9,510 nt of DNA, taken from contig VBKY01000023.1 of assembly GCA_005879255.1 (NCBI GenBank), positions 12,184-21,693 of the forward strand, read 5' to 3'. A program made the position numbers and the translations under genes. The notes below the pieces were generated by a model. That model saw only the letters and a program-made list of their open reading frames with translations, did not search any database and was not told the origin of the DNA. This document shows, in pieces, positions 1 to 6,869 of the stretch. This DNA comes from Deltaproteobacteria bacterium. Its GTDB lineage: Bacteria > Desulfobacterota_B > Binatia > UBA9968. Position 1 is the first letter of the stretch. Each line of letters begins with the position of its first letter.

Positions 1-749
1 CCGGATTACAGATTCTTGTTTCCGCCCAAGGTTCCCGCGGCGGCGTTTTCAGCGCGCTGATTGCCGGCTTGTTTTCGTCGGCGGTGTTACCGATCCTCGG
101 CGTGGTGCTGCTGATTATTTTAATACCGGCCCATCTCGTCTGGTTCTTTGAGCGGCGCAATCCCACCGGCATGTTGGCCCACCGCGCGTATTTTCCGGGG
201 ATCTTCGAGGCCTGTTGGTGGGCGGCGTCGACATTGGCCACCCAGGCCGATCAGATGCCACGCGCGGCTCTAGCGCGCCTCGTCGCGGTAATTTGGATGT
301 TTGCCAGCGTTGTCTTCATCGCCTATTTCACCGCGGCCGTCACCTCATCGTTGACCGTGCAGCAATTGCGCGGCGATATTAACGGTCCTGAAGATCTCCC
401 TGGCAAACGAGTCGCCACGGTCAAAGACAGCACTTCGGCAGAGTATTTGCGCCAACACAATGCCGAGGTCGTCGAATTTCCCAAGGTGGAAGAAGCCTAC
501 GAGGCGCTGCAACAAGGTCAGGCTGAAGCCGTCGTATACGATACTCCGGTACTGCTCTATTACGCGTCGCATGACGGCAAAGGCAAAGTACAAACCGTGG
601 GCTCGATTTTTCGTAAGGAAAACTATGGCATCGCTTTCCCGCCCAATAGCCCCTATCGCAAACCGGTCAACGAGGCGCTTCTCAAGCTGAAGGAAAATGG
701 TACCTACGAGAAGATCTACACGAAATGGTTCGGCAGTAGCGGATCGTAA
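1..749 (+). CDS. Ionotropic glutamate receptor-like ligand-gated channel (SBP_bac_3 + pore), 5'-partial
   Basis: The reading frame is open from the left edge (first whole codon at 3) to TAA at 747-749, giving 248 visible residues. The first lobe (S1) and any signal peptide lie outside the window, and the TTG at 69 is internal. Visible order: a hydrophobic helix (about 25-50), a short pore helix (about 66-80), a pore loop with ATQADQMPR (79-87), a second membrane helix (about 91-118) ending in AYFTAAVTSSLT, which resembles the SYTANLAAFLT motif of animal iGluRs, then the S2 half of a periplasmic amino-acid-binding domain (about 126-246). Likely ligand contacts are DSTS (142-145) and D180 in VYDTP. 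The protein ends straight after S2 with no final helix, as in GluR0. By family it should be an inner-membrane channel gated by a periplasmic amino acid or similar ligand. The GluR0 K+ filter TVGYGD is absent. Ligand and ion are unknown. Family confidence is high. Confidence 0.85.
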   Translation, partial: GLQILVSAQGSRGGVFSALIAGLFSSAVLPILGVVLLIILIPAHLVWFFERRNPTGMLAHRAYFPGIFEACWWAASTLATQADQMPRAALARLVAVIWMFASVVFIAYFTAAVTSSLTVQQLRGDINGPEDLPGKRVATVKDSTSAEYLRQHNAEVVEFPKVEEAYEALQQGQAEAVVYDTPVLLYYASHDGKGKVQTVGSIFRKENYGIAFPPNSPYRKPVNEALLKLKENGTYEKIYTKWFGSSGS

Positions 750-777
750 TACACCTTTGTTGGAGTCGTAAATCTGC

Positions 778-814
778 GGTCCGAAGTTTAGATCCATTCG
801 CTAAACCGAAGACC
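778..814 (+). repeat. Interrupted inverted repeat after the iGluR gene
   Basis: GTTTAG (786-791) pairs with CTAAAC (801-806) across a 9-nt loop. GGTC (778-781) pairs with GACC (811-814) outside a 4x4 internal loop. It lies 28 bp past the stop of the channel gene and could help end or stabilise its transcript. No T-run follows, so I do not call it an intrinsic terminator. A chance hairpin is quite possible. Confidence 0.3.
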
Positions 815-839
815 AAACATCCTTTACGGTAAGCCCGCC

Positions 840-873
840 TTGACAATAGAGCGGTCCTTAAGAGAGATATAGT
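840..873 (+). promoter_or_regulatory. Possible sigma70-type promoter for the amidohydrolase-isomerase unit
   Basis: A perfect -35 hexamer TTGACA (840-845) precedes a good -10 hexamer TATAGT (868-873) in a locally AT-rich stretch just upstream of the ribosome site. The 22-bp spacer is longer than the usual 16-18. GATATA at 866-871 would give 20. The start of transcription would fall near 880, leaving a very short leader. Weak call. Confidence 0.25.
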
Positions 874-882
874 TAAATATCC

Positions 883-890
883 AAGGAGGA
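883..890 (+). promoter_or_regulatory. Strong ribosome binding site of the amidohydrolase gene
   Basis: AAGGAGGA, close to a perfect anti-16S match, ends 7 nt before the ATG at 898. It fixes the start and suggests high translation of the first gene of the pair. Confidence 0.85.
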
Positions 891-897
891 TCGAGCT

Positions 898-1992
898 ATG
901 GCCTTTAAAGGGCACACGATCATCGACGGTGACGGTCATGTCATCGAAGACTGTAAAGAAATTATAGATTACATGCCCCAGACCTACCGCGACAAATACG
1001 ATACGCACAGTTTTTTTAACCCCTTTCCGCCGCTGGATCATCTGCATTCATCCAATCTACATGACTTCCAGCCAGGCGCATTTAACAAGGTGGGGCCCGA
1101 CGGCTGGGTCGATTTTCTGGAGGACGTCGGTATCGAAACCACCGTTCTTTACACCACACTGGGTCTCGCTTTCGGCAAAATCGTCAGCCGCGATTGGGCC
1201 ATCGACGTTGCGCGAGCGTATAACGATTGGCTTTACGATACCTACATGAAGCGCAGCCCGCGCTTTAAGGGCATGGGACTCGTTCCGTTGCAGGAACCCG
1301 ACGCCGCAGTGGAAGAGCTTAGAAGGATCGTCAAAGAACTCGGCATGTGCGGCGCGATGTTACCCTCGACGGGAATCCAAGCCAATCTGGGCGACCAGCG
1401 CTACTGGCCAATCTATGAAGGGGCGAACAAGTTGAGTTGTGCGATCGCCATCCACGGCGGCGCCCACGAAAACATGGGCCTGGACGATTTGACCCCCTAC
1501 GCGCCGGTCCACGCGCTTGGCCATCCCTTCGGCCAGATGATTTCCTTTGGCGGCCTGGTGTTCAACGGTGTCTTCGACATGTTCCCCAACGTTAAGTTTG
1601 GTTTCATGGAAGGCGGCGGTGCTTGGTTTCTCCTTTGCCTGGAACGTTTCGACCGCTCCTGGGAAACCCATATTCAGCATGACCCGCGCAAACGCTTCCT
1701 CGAGCTTCGGCCCAAGGAAAAAGTGAGCGAATACATCGCACGCCATGTGGACGCCGGGCGCGTCTTCGTCGGCTGCGAGGGCGAAGAACCCGATATCGCG
1801 CATGCGATCAAAAGGATCGGCAATAAACCCTGGGTTTTCTCCAGCGACTATCCGCACGAGGTGAACAACGAGTTCTGCAAACACGAGATCGGCGAGCTAC
1901 TGGAGAACGAAGCGATCGGCGCCGCCGACAAAGCGGCATTTCTACATGGCAATGCGCGCCGTTTTTACAATCTCGGAGCGCCTGGACTATGA
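898..1992 (+). CDS. Amidohydrolase family 2 (COG2159) metal-dependent hydrolase/decarboxylase
   Basis: This is a complete 364-residue TIM-barrel enzyme of the amidohydrolase-2 family, which includes ACMSD, gamma-resorcylate decarboxylase and LigW-type decarboxylases. Visible metal and active-site motifs: the N-terminal DGDGHVIE (10-17), replacing the HxH of other amidohydrolases with DxH; H186 in AIHGG; H209 in LGHPFG; and D317 in SSDYPH. The region around VKFGFMEGGGAW (232-243) is typical of the family. There is no signal peptide, so it is cytoplasmic. The start is set by the strong ribosome site at 883-890. Its stop overlaps the start of the next gene (ATGA, 1989-1992), implying co-translation with the maleate-isomerase-like enzyme. 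Family members hydrolyse or decarboxylate cyclic or aromatic acids, but the exact substrate cannot be read from sequence. Family call is strong; substrate unassigned. Confidence 0.9.
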   Translation: MAFKGHTIIDGDGHVIEDCKEIIDYMPQTYRDKYDTHSFFNPFPPLDHLHSSNLHDFQPGAFNKVGPDGWVDFLEDVGIETTVLYTTLGLAFGKIVSRDWAIDVARAYNDWLYDTYMKRSPRFKGMGLVPLQEPDAAVEELRRIVKELGMCGAMLPSTGIQANLGDQRYWPIYEGANKLSCAIAIHGGAHENMGLDDLTPYAPVHALGHPFGQMISFGGLVFNGVFDMFPNVKFGFMEGGGAWFLLCLERFDRSWETHIQHDPRKRFLELRPKEKVSEYIARHVDAGRVFVGCEGEEPDIAHAIKRIGNKPWVFSSDYPHEVNNEFCKHEIGELLENEAIGAADKAAFLHGNARRFYNLGAPGL

Positions 1993-2696
1993 ATACACCA
2001 AGCAGCATTGGGCTCATCATTCCGTCGAGCAACCGATTAACCGAACCACAGTTCAATGCCTACGTGCCGCCGCACGTGGGCATTCATGTCACGCGTCTGC
2101 GCATGACGGGAAAGTTTCGCAAGCCGCTCAGTGAACTCCAGAGACCCCTTGCCGAGGCGGCGGAGGCAATCTCGGACGTGAAACCGGGAGTGATTGTCTT
2201 TCATTGCACGGCGAACTCCATGGAAAATGGCCTGGCCCACGAGGCCGCCATCGTTGATATCATCGAGCAGGCCAGCAGCTGCCATACCATTACCACCGCG
2301 CAAGCGATCACTCAGGCGTTTAACCACTGCGGCATCAAGAAACTCGTGCTCGTCAGTCCCTACGTCAAAGAGACCAACGAGCGTGAGGTCAGTTATCTCA
2401 ACGAAGCCGGCTACTCGGTGCTCCACGAATTGGGCCTCGGCCTGGAAACCCATGCCTACTCCTCGGTCACGCCGGAGGAATGGAAAAAGGTCGTCAAGGA
2501 AAACACCCGGGATGAAGCCGACGGCTATTTTCTCAGTTGTACCGCCACACGCATGATCGAAGCCATCGACGATTTAGAAAAGGATCTCGCCAAGCCGGTT
2601 ATCAGCAGTAATCAGGCCACCATCTGGGCCTGCCTAAAGAGCCTGGGCATCAGACATACCGACAAGAAACTGGGGCAGTTGTTCCAGGCCAGTTAA
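1989..2696 (+). CDS. Maleate cis-trans isomerase / Asp-Glu racemase-superfamily protein
   Basis: This is a 235-residue complete protein, near the usual length of maleate isomerases and arylmalonate decarboxylases. The N-terminus IGLIIPSSNRLTEPQF (7-22) matches the family's PSSN-xxx-EP signature. Two catalytic-type cysteines are present, Cys73 in FHCTANSMENG and Cys184 in SCTATRMIEAIDDLE. In this superfamily maleate isomerases and racemases use both, whereas arylmalonate decarboxylase keeps only the second, so isomerase or racemase chemistry is favoured (inference). It is cytoplasmic. It starts inside the stop codon of the amidohydrolase gene (ATGA), with a modest GGAG 10 nt upstream, which indicates translational coupling. 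The pair may act in sequence on an unsaturated dicarboxylic acid or a malonate-like compound. Its stop overlaps that of the opposite-strand helicase gene. Alternatives are hydantoin or aspartate racemase-like activity. Confidence 0.85.
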   Translation: MNTPSSIGLIIPSSNRLTEPQFNAYVPPHVGIHVTRLRMTGKFRKPLSELQRPLAEAAEAISDVKPGVIVFHCTANSMENGLAHEAAIVDIIEQASSCHTITTAQAITQAFNHCGIKKLVLVSPYVKETNEREVSYLNEAGYSVLHELGLGLETHAYSSVTPEEWKKVVKENTRDEADGYFLSCTATRMIEAIDDLEKDLAKPVISSNQATIWACLKSLGIRHTDKKLGQLFQAS

Positions 2697-4945
2697 ACGA
2701 GCCCGTTCGCCCCTCTCGCAGCCTCGATCAGCTTCTCTCTCAAGCCGGTATTTCGCTTCTCGACGCGAAAATTGCGAATCGCCATGGCCAGGGCCTTGCG
2801 GCTGCCGACGATGACGACGAGCTTCTTGCCGCGCGTGACGGCGGTGTAAAGGATGCTTCGGTGGAGTAGCAAATAGTGCGACGTGTGCAGCGGGATGACG
2901 ACGACGGGGTACTCGCTGCCTTGGCTTTTGTGGACGGAAGTGGCGTAGGCCAAGCCGATTTCCTCGACCTCGTCGGAATCATACTTGACGATTTTCTCCA
3001 GGAAATCGACTTTGACGCTGCCGTCCTCCTTATCGATACCGACGATTCGTCCGAGGTCGCCGTTGAAAACGCCCTTGTCGTAATTATTGCGTAGCTGCAT
3101 GACTTTATCGCCCACGCGCAGTGACGATCCGGTCCGCTCCAGAGCCGTGCCCCAGGGATTGAGCAGAGCTTGCAGTTCGCAGTTAAGGTTGATCGTTCCG
3201 AGCAAACCCCGATGCATCGGCGTCAGCACTTGAATCGCCTGCGCAACTTCATCCGTTGCCAAGCGGAGCGAGCGCGGAACCTCTTCGCTAACCAACGTCT
3301 TAACCTGTGCGAGAATTTCGTCTTCCGATTCCCGCGCTACGAATAAGAAGTCGCTGGCCGCTTTTTCATTGCCTAATACCAACGACTGTCCCTGCAAGAT
3401 TCGGTGCGCGTTGACGACGATCAAACTCTCTCGCTCTTGGCGGAAAATCCGCCGCAGCACGATCTTCGGAACCACTCCAGAGTCAATCAAGTCGCGCAGC
3501 ACACTCCCCGGGCCCACCGACGGCAGCTGATCGACATCGCCGATCAGAATCAGATGACTGTGCGGATCAACGGCGCGCAATAAATGATCCATTAGCGCCA
3601 GATCGACCATCGAAGTTTCATCGACGATGACGAAATCGGCTTGCAGCGGATTATCTTCGCTTCGATGAAAGCCGCCTTCGCGTGGATTGTATTCGAGCAA
3701 ACGGTGAATCGTCATCGCTTCTTCGCCGGCGCTTTCGCTCATTCGTTTGGCGGCGCGTCCGGTCGGTGCCGCCAGCACAAACGTGACCTTGGCGCGTCGC
3801 AAAATCGTTAACAGCGCCGTCAGAAGCGTTGTCTTTCCCGTTCCCGGCCCGCCGGTGATGACCAGAATCTTTTCGCGCAACGCCTGTTGCGTCGCGCGTA
3901 TTTGGTCGTCGTCGAGTGTCACCGTCGACGGGCCGAATAGCTCTGGACTAATGAGATCGATGGCACCTCGCGCGGCGGCTCCGGATACGCCCCACGGAGT
4001 GATCATCTTTTCACTCTGCAAAGAGGAGGGAATAGACATCAGGTGGTGCAGCGCTTCGGCGACGCGTCGTTCGGCATGAAACAGCTCCGCCAAATACACG
4101 CGCGCGACGGTTCCATCGCTAGTCTCTTGCAATACCAATTCGCCTCGGCCAGCGAGTTTATCGACTGCAGCTTCAACCGGATCTTCCTCGACACTCAGAA
4201 GTCCGGCGGCGTTACGCTTGAGAAGCGCCAACGGCAAGAAACAATGGCCCTGGTCGGCGGACACCCGCAGAACGTGCAACACACCGGCCTGAACACGCAA
4301 CGGAAAATCGCCCCGAACGCCGATGCGATCGGCAAGCCGATCCGCCAGGAGGAAACCGATGCCGTGCACCAGCTGCGCCAGCGCGTACGGATTTTCCCTC
4401 ACTTGTTGAACCGTATCCGCGCCGAACACCCGGTAAATCCTCAACGCCAGTGAAGCACCGACGCCATGGCCTTGCAGGAAGACCATGACATCCTGCATGC
4501 CGCGCTGCTCTTGCCAGGCTTGCATGATGCGACGCGCGCGCACTTCGCCAATCCCATCGACCTCCAAAATCCTCAAGGGCTGTTCGGTTAAAACTCTCAA
4601 GGTATCGAGACCGAACGCCGCCACCAGGCGCTTCGCATACGTGGCGCCGATCCCTTTGATCAAACCGGAACCGAGATATTTCTCGATCCCTTCGATGGTC
4701 GCGGGATCGACCTTTTCCCAATGATTGACTTGAAATTGCAAACCATAGCGCGGATGGCGCTTCCAGACGCCCGCGACTTTGATCTCTTCACCTTCGGCAA
4801 CGGGAAAGATCGTGCCGACCACGGTCACCCCGGGACCACCGTCCTCATCCAAGCGCGCCACAGTGTAGTGCGTTTCCGGATTCTGGTAGGTGATGCGGCT
4901 GATCGTGCCTTGAAGCGACGCGGTTTCGTTTTGCTTTTCGGCCAA
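2693..4945 (-). CDS. recD2: RecD2-type ATP-dependent DNA helicase (superfamily 1B)
   Basis: This complete 750-residue protein fits the RecD2 (RecD-like, RecBC-independent) family in length and domain order. An N-terminal OB-like domain (about 10-78) is followed by helix-hairpin-helix segments (about 84-210, e.g. GLIKGIGATYAKRLVAAFG and VDGIGEVRARRI), then the helicase core: Walker A GGPGTGKT (365-372), motif II VDETS (441-445), motif III GDVDQLPSVGPG (469-480), an SH3-like insert near 605-660, motif V TSVHKSQGSEYP (669-680) and motif VI YTAVTRG (700-706). The family unwinds DNA 5'-3' and acts in repair and recombination in the cytoplasm. The start is TTG: an in-frame TGA lies three codons upstream (4955-4957), no ATG follows for about 140 codons, and a GAGGA site (4952-4956) sits 6 nt away. 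It is divergent from the CNNM-family gene. Function call is firm. Confidence 0.95.
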   Translation of the reverse strand: MAEKQNETASLQGTISRITYQNPETHYTVARLDEDGGPGVTVVGTIFPVAEGEEIKVAGVWKRHPRYGLQFQVNHWEKVDPATIEGIEKYLGSGLIKGIGATYAKRLVAAFGLDTLRVLTEQPLRILEVDGIGEVRARRIMQAWQEQRGMQDVMVFLQGHGVGASLALRIYRVFGADTVQQVRENPYALAQLVHGIGFLLADRLADRIGVRGDFPLRVQAGVLHVLRVSADQGHCFLPLALLKRNAAGLLSVEEDPVEAAVDKLAGRGELVLQETSDGTVARVYLAELFHAERRVAEALHHLMSIPSSLQSEKMITPWGVSGAAARGAIDLISPELFGPSTVTLDDDQIRATQQALREKILVITGGPGTGKTTLLTALLTILRRAKVTFVLAAPTGRAAKRMSESAGEEAMTIHRLLEYNPREGGFHRSEDNPLQADFVIVDETSMVDLALMDHLLRAVDPHSHLILIGDVDQLPSVGPGSVLRDLIDSGVVPKIVLRRIFRQERESLIVVNAHRILQGQSLVLGNEKAASDFLFVARESEDEILAQVKTLVSEEVPRSLRLATDEVAQAIQVLTPMHRGLLGTINLNCELQALLNPWGTALERTGSSLRVGDKVMQLRNNYDKGVFNGDLGRIVGIDKEDGSVKVDFLEKIVKYDSDEVEEIGLAYATSVHKSQGSEYPVVVIPLHTSHYLLLHRSILYTAVTRGKKLVVIVGSRKALAMAIRNFRVEKRNTGLREKLIEAARGANGLV

Positions 4946-4951
4946 GGGAAA

Positions 4952-4956
4952 TCCTC
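4952..4956 (-). promoter_or_regulatory. Ribosome binding site supporting the TTG start of recD2
   Basis: GAGGA on the minus strand lies 6 nt before the TTG at 4945. It partly overlaps an in-frame TGA, so no longer N-terminus is possible and the TTG is the real start. Confidence 0.75.
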
Positions 4957-4998
4957 AGCGCGTTATCCTACTTGAAAGCGCCAACGGCGTAAACGATA

Positions 4999-5020
4999 GC
5001 CCTTGCCTTTTGCAAGAGGC
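4999..5020. repeat. Hairpin in the recD2 / CNNM-family divergent spacer
   Basis: GCC-CTTGC (4999-5006) pairs with GCAAG-A-GGC (5012-5020) around a CTTTT loop: eight pairs with one bulged A. It lies in the 217-bp spacer between two divergent genes, 54 bp upstream of the recD2 start. It could be leader structure or chance. The rest of the spacer (4946-5162) holds nothing else I can name except the two ribosome sites. Confidence 0.3.
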
Positions 5021-5149
5021 GAGATAGAATTTTGCCCAACCGTGGATTTCCAGGCCTGCTGCTAACAATTGGCTGCCCCTCTTCTAATCCTTTGACACAA
5101 GCGCGAAACATCGCCGCCGTTTTCGCTGGTCGTATGTCCGGCGAGAAAC

Positions 5150-5154
5150 AGGAG
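5150..5154 (+). promoter_or_regulatory. Ribosome binding site of the CNNM/CorC-family gene
   Basis: AGGAG lies 8 nt before the ATG at 5163, confirming that start. Confidence 0.75.
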
Positions 5155-5162
5155 ACGTATCC

Positions 5163-6290
5163 ATGACTGCAGGAGATTTTTGGCTCGAGGCGCTCCTCAT
5201 TTTGGCGCTGATCTTTGCCAACGGCTTTTTTGCCGCGTCGGAGATCGCCATGATCGCCACCCGCAAAAGCCGCATCGACGCATTGCTCGAAAAGGGTGTT
5301 AGATCCGCGGCCGCGGTGGCACGGTTGAAAAACGATCCTGACCGCTTTTTGGCCACCGTGCAGATCGGCGTGACCATCGTGAGCTCCTTAGCTTCCGCCA
5401 TCGGCGGCGCGGCGGCCATCAGCTACTTGAAGCCGCAAATCGCCGCTTTACCCCTTCCACTTGTCGCGCGGTGGGCTGAAGCGATCGCCCTCCTGATCGT
5501 GGTCTTGCCGATTTCCTACCTATCGCTGGTGCTCGGCGAGCTAGTACCGAAATCGTTAGCCCTGAGATATTCCGAGCAGATCGCCTGCTTTGTCGCCCGG
5601 CCCATCGAATTTCTCGCGCGGGTGAGCTCTTTGTTTGTCAAAGCGTTGACCGCGTCGAGCAACTTCGTTTTGAGACTTATTTCCGTCGACGAAATTAAAT
5701 CGCTGATCCGCGAGGGCGCCGCCAAAGGAATCTTCAACGAGACGGAAAGGGAATTGATCCATAGCGTCTTTGAGTTTACCGATACACCGGTAAAAGCGGT
5801 GATGATCCCGCGCACGGAGATCCATGCCATCGAGGTGCACGCCTCTCTGGCCGACGTCGCGAAGAGTTTCGTCGAGAGCGGTTTTTCGCGCATTCCGGTT
5901 TTCGAGGGCGAGTTGGATAAGATCATTGGTATTCTTTACAACAAAGACGTTTTTAAAGCCTTGCAGGAGAAGAGCGACTTTCGCCTGCGCGACCACCTTC
6001 ATCCGGCGTTTTTCGTTCCTAGCACGCTGCCGATCAGCGAATTGTTAAAACAACTCCAGCGCCGCCGCTTGGCGATGGCGCTGGTGGTGAACGAATTTGG
6101 TGAAGTCGAAGGACTCGCGACGCTGGAAGATCTGGTCGAGGAGATCGTCGGTGAGATCCGTGATGAATACGACCGCGAAGCGCACGCGCCGGTGGAACGG
6201 TTGTCCGACGGCTCCATGGTCATTCAAGGTTCAGCGCTGCTAAAGTACTTGATTACCACACCCTGGCGGGCTTTTTACTCGCTAGGCTGA
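5163..6290 (+). CDS. CNNM/CorC (hemolysin-family) transporter: DUF21 + CBS pair, C-terminus aberrant
   Basis: The 375-residue ORF encodes an inner-membrane protein of the CNNM/CorC group, linked to Mg2+ (and Co2+) transport or homeostasis. The DUF21/CNNM membrane domain covers about 5-175, with hydrophobic segments near 7-30, 65-90, 105-127 and 148-172. It has the family motifs FANGFFAASEIAMIATRKSR (18-37) and LGELVPKSLAL (124-134). The helix DEIKSLIREG leads into a CBS pair (about 208-337; VMIPRTEI at 213-220, GLATLEDLVEEIVGEI at 317-332). The family then continues with a CorC_HlyC domain. Here it starts normally (MVIQGSALL, 352-360) but then reads a non-family tail (YLITTPWRAFYSLG) to TGA. 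The missing end of that domain is found just downstream in another frame. The protein is probably expressed but with a damaged C-terminal domain, which in relatives is peripheral. Start supported by AGGAG at 5150. Confidence 0.88.
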   Translation: MTAGDFWLEALLILALIFANGFFAASEIAMIATRKSRIDALLEKGVRSAAAVARLKNDPDRFLATVQIGVTIVSSLASAIGGAAAISYLKPQIAALPLPLVARWAEAIALLIVVLPISYLSLVLGELVPKSLALRYSEQIACFVARPIEFLARVSSLFVKALTASSNFVLRLISVDEIKSLIREGAAKGIFNETERELIHSVFEFTDTPVKAVMIPRTEIHAIEVHASLADVAKSFVESGFSRIPVFEGELDKIIGILYNKDVFKALQEKSDFRLRDHLHPAFFVPSTLPISELLKQLQRRRLAMALVVNEFGEVEGLATLEDLVEEIVGEIRDEYDREAHAPVERLSDGSMVIQGSALLKYLITTPWRAFYSLG

Positions 6291-6406
6291 AACGCATTCC
6301 ACGCGGCGGCGAGTGGGTCGAGGAAAACGGTTACAAAATGACCATTGTCGATATGGAAGGGCGACGCATCGTCAAGATCAAGTTAGAGCGCTTGCCCGCC
6401 ACGTAG
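6242..6406 (+). pseudogene. Out-of-frame remnant of the CorC_HlyC domain
   Basis: Read in the frame starting at 6242, the DNA gives a convincing end of a CorC_HlyC domain: DYHTLAGFLLARLKRIPRGG from 6251, then WVEENGYKMTIVDMEGRR and a terminal KIKLERLPAT before TAG at 6404-6406. Family proteins place this straight after the CBS pair in one frame. Returning to frame is not enough: only about 7 residues lie between the QG of the upstream part and DYHTLAGF, where relatives have roughly 18-19. An out-of-frame deletion of some 30-40 bp therefore explains it better than a one-base slip. It has no start or ribosome site of its own. It could be a real recent mutation or an assembly error. Confidence 0.8.
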
Positions 6407-6432
6407 GCAGATGGACGGCAAACGAACATCAT

Positions 6433-6846
6433 TCAGTAGCAGCGAATCTCGATCTCGTTACCGTCCGGATCGAGAAAATAGACCGAGGTCGCTTGCCCGC
6501 GCGCGCCCCAGCGCGACAGTGGCCCAGCAAGAACGGAAATTTTGTTTTCCTTGAGGTAATCGACTATACCGGCAAAGTCGTTCGCCCCTACCACCAAGCA
6601 AAAATGGTTGAGGTTGGGGTTATTTTTCGCCTCTGTGAGCACCCTGGAATCTTCTTTTTTCGGAAACAAATCGATGATCGTACTGGCGTTAATGCGCACA
6701 GATGGAAAGCCGACTTTACCTTCTCTAAACTCGTTTACTCGCTCCCCCTGTAAGCCCAAGACCTCGGTGTAATATTTGAGCGAGCGCTCGACGTCGCTGA
6801 CGTTAAGCACGATATGATCCAGCTCGGTGACATTGATTCGCGGCAT
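6433..6846 (-). CDS. VOC-superfamily (glyoxalase/bleomycin-resistance/dioxygenase fold) protein
   Basis: This 137-residue single-unit VOC protein has two beta-alpha-beta-beta-beta modules. The first is ELDHIVLNVSDVERSLKYY (8-26) with LGLQGERV; the second is LNHFCLVVGANDFAGIVDYL (79-98), ending in YFLDPDGNEIEI (123-134). Likely metal ligands are H11, H81 and E133, with D59 at the position of the fourth. An upstream in-frame ATG would add 33 residues lying inside hisC. The start at 6846 is preferred because AAAGGAG (6854-6860) sits 7 nt before it and the fold begins right after. It is 23 bp downstream of hisC and so probably co-transcribed with it. VOC proteins include lyases, isomerases, dioxygenases and antibiotic-binding proteins. 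The length and motif pattern suit a small cytoplasmic enzyme, but the reaction cannot be assigned. Confidence 0.88.
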   Translation of the reverse strand: MPRINVTELDHIVLNVSDVERSLKYYTEVLGLQGERVNEFREGKVGFPSVRINASTIIDLFPKKEDSRVLTEAKNNPNLNHFCLVVGANDFAGIVDYLKENKISVLAGPLSRWGARGQATSVYFLDPDGNEIEIRCY

Positions 6847-6853
6847 GGCTGAA

Positions 6854-6860
6854 CTCCTTT
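6854..6860 (-). promoter_or_regulatory. Ribosome binding site that decides the VOC start
   Basis: AAAGGAG on the minus strand lies 7 nt before the ATG at 6846, in the short gap after hisC. It argues against a longer N-terminus overlapping hisC. Confidence 0.8.
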
Positions 6861-6869
6861 CATCGATGA

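Noticed and set aside
4043..4453. A 136-codon + strand open frame opposite recD2
   Set aside because: It is antisense to conserved RecD2 sequence and is explained as its shadow.
5092..5097. TTGACA as a -35 box for the CNNM-family gene
   Set aside because: No -10-like hexamer at 15-19 bp downstream; the region there is GC-rich.
6237..6251. Programmed ribosomal frameshift in the CNNM-family gene
   Set aside because: There is no slippery heptamer or strong downstream structure, and codons are missing as well as shifted, so slipping would not restore a normal domain.
6313..6753. A 146-codon + strand open frame
   Set aside because: It spans the CorC_HlyC remnant in the wrong frame and then the antisense of the VOC gene; no protein-like features.
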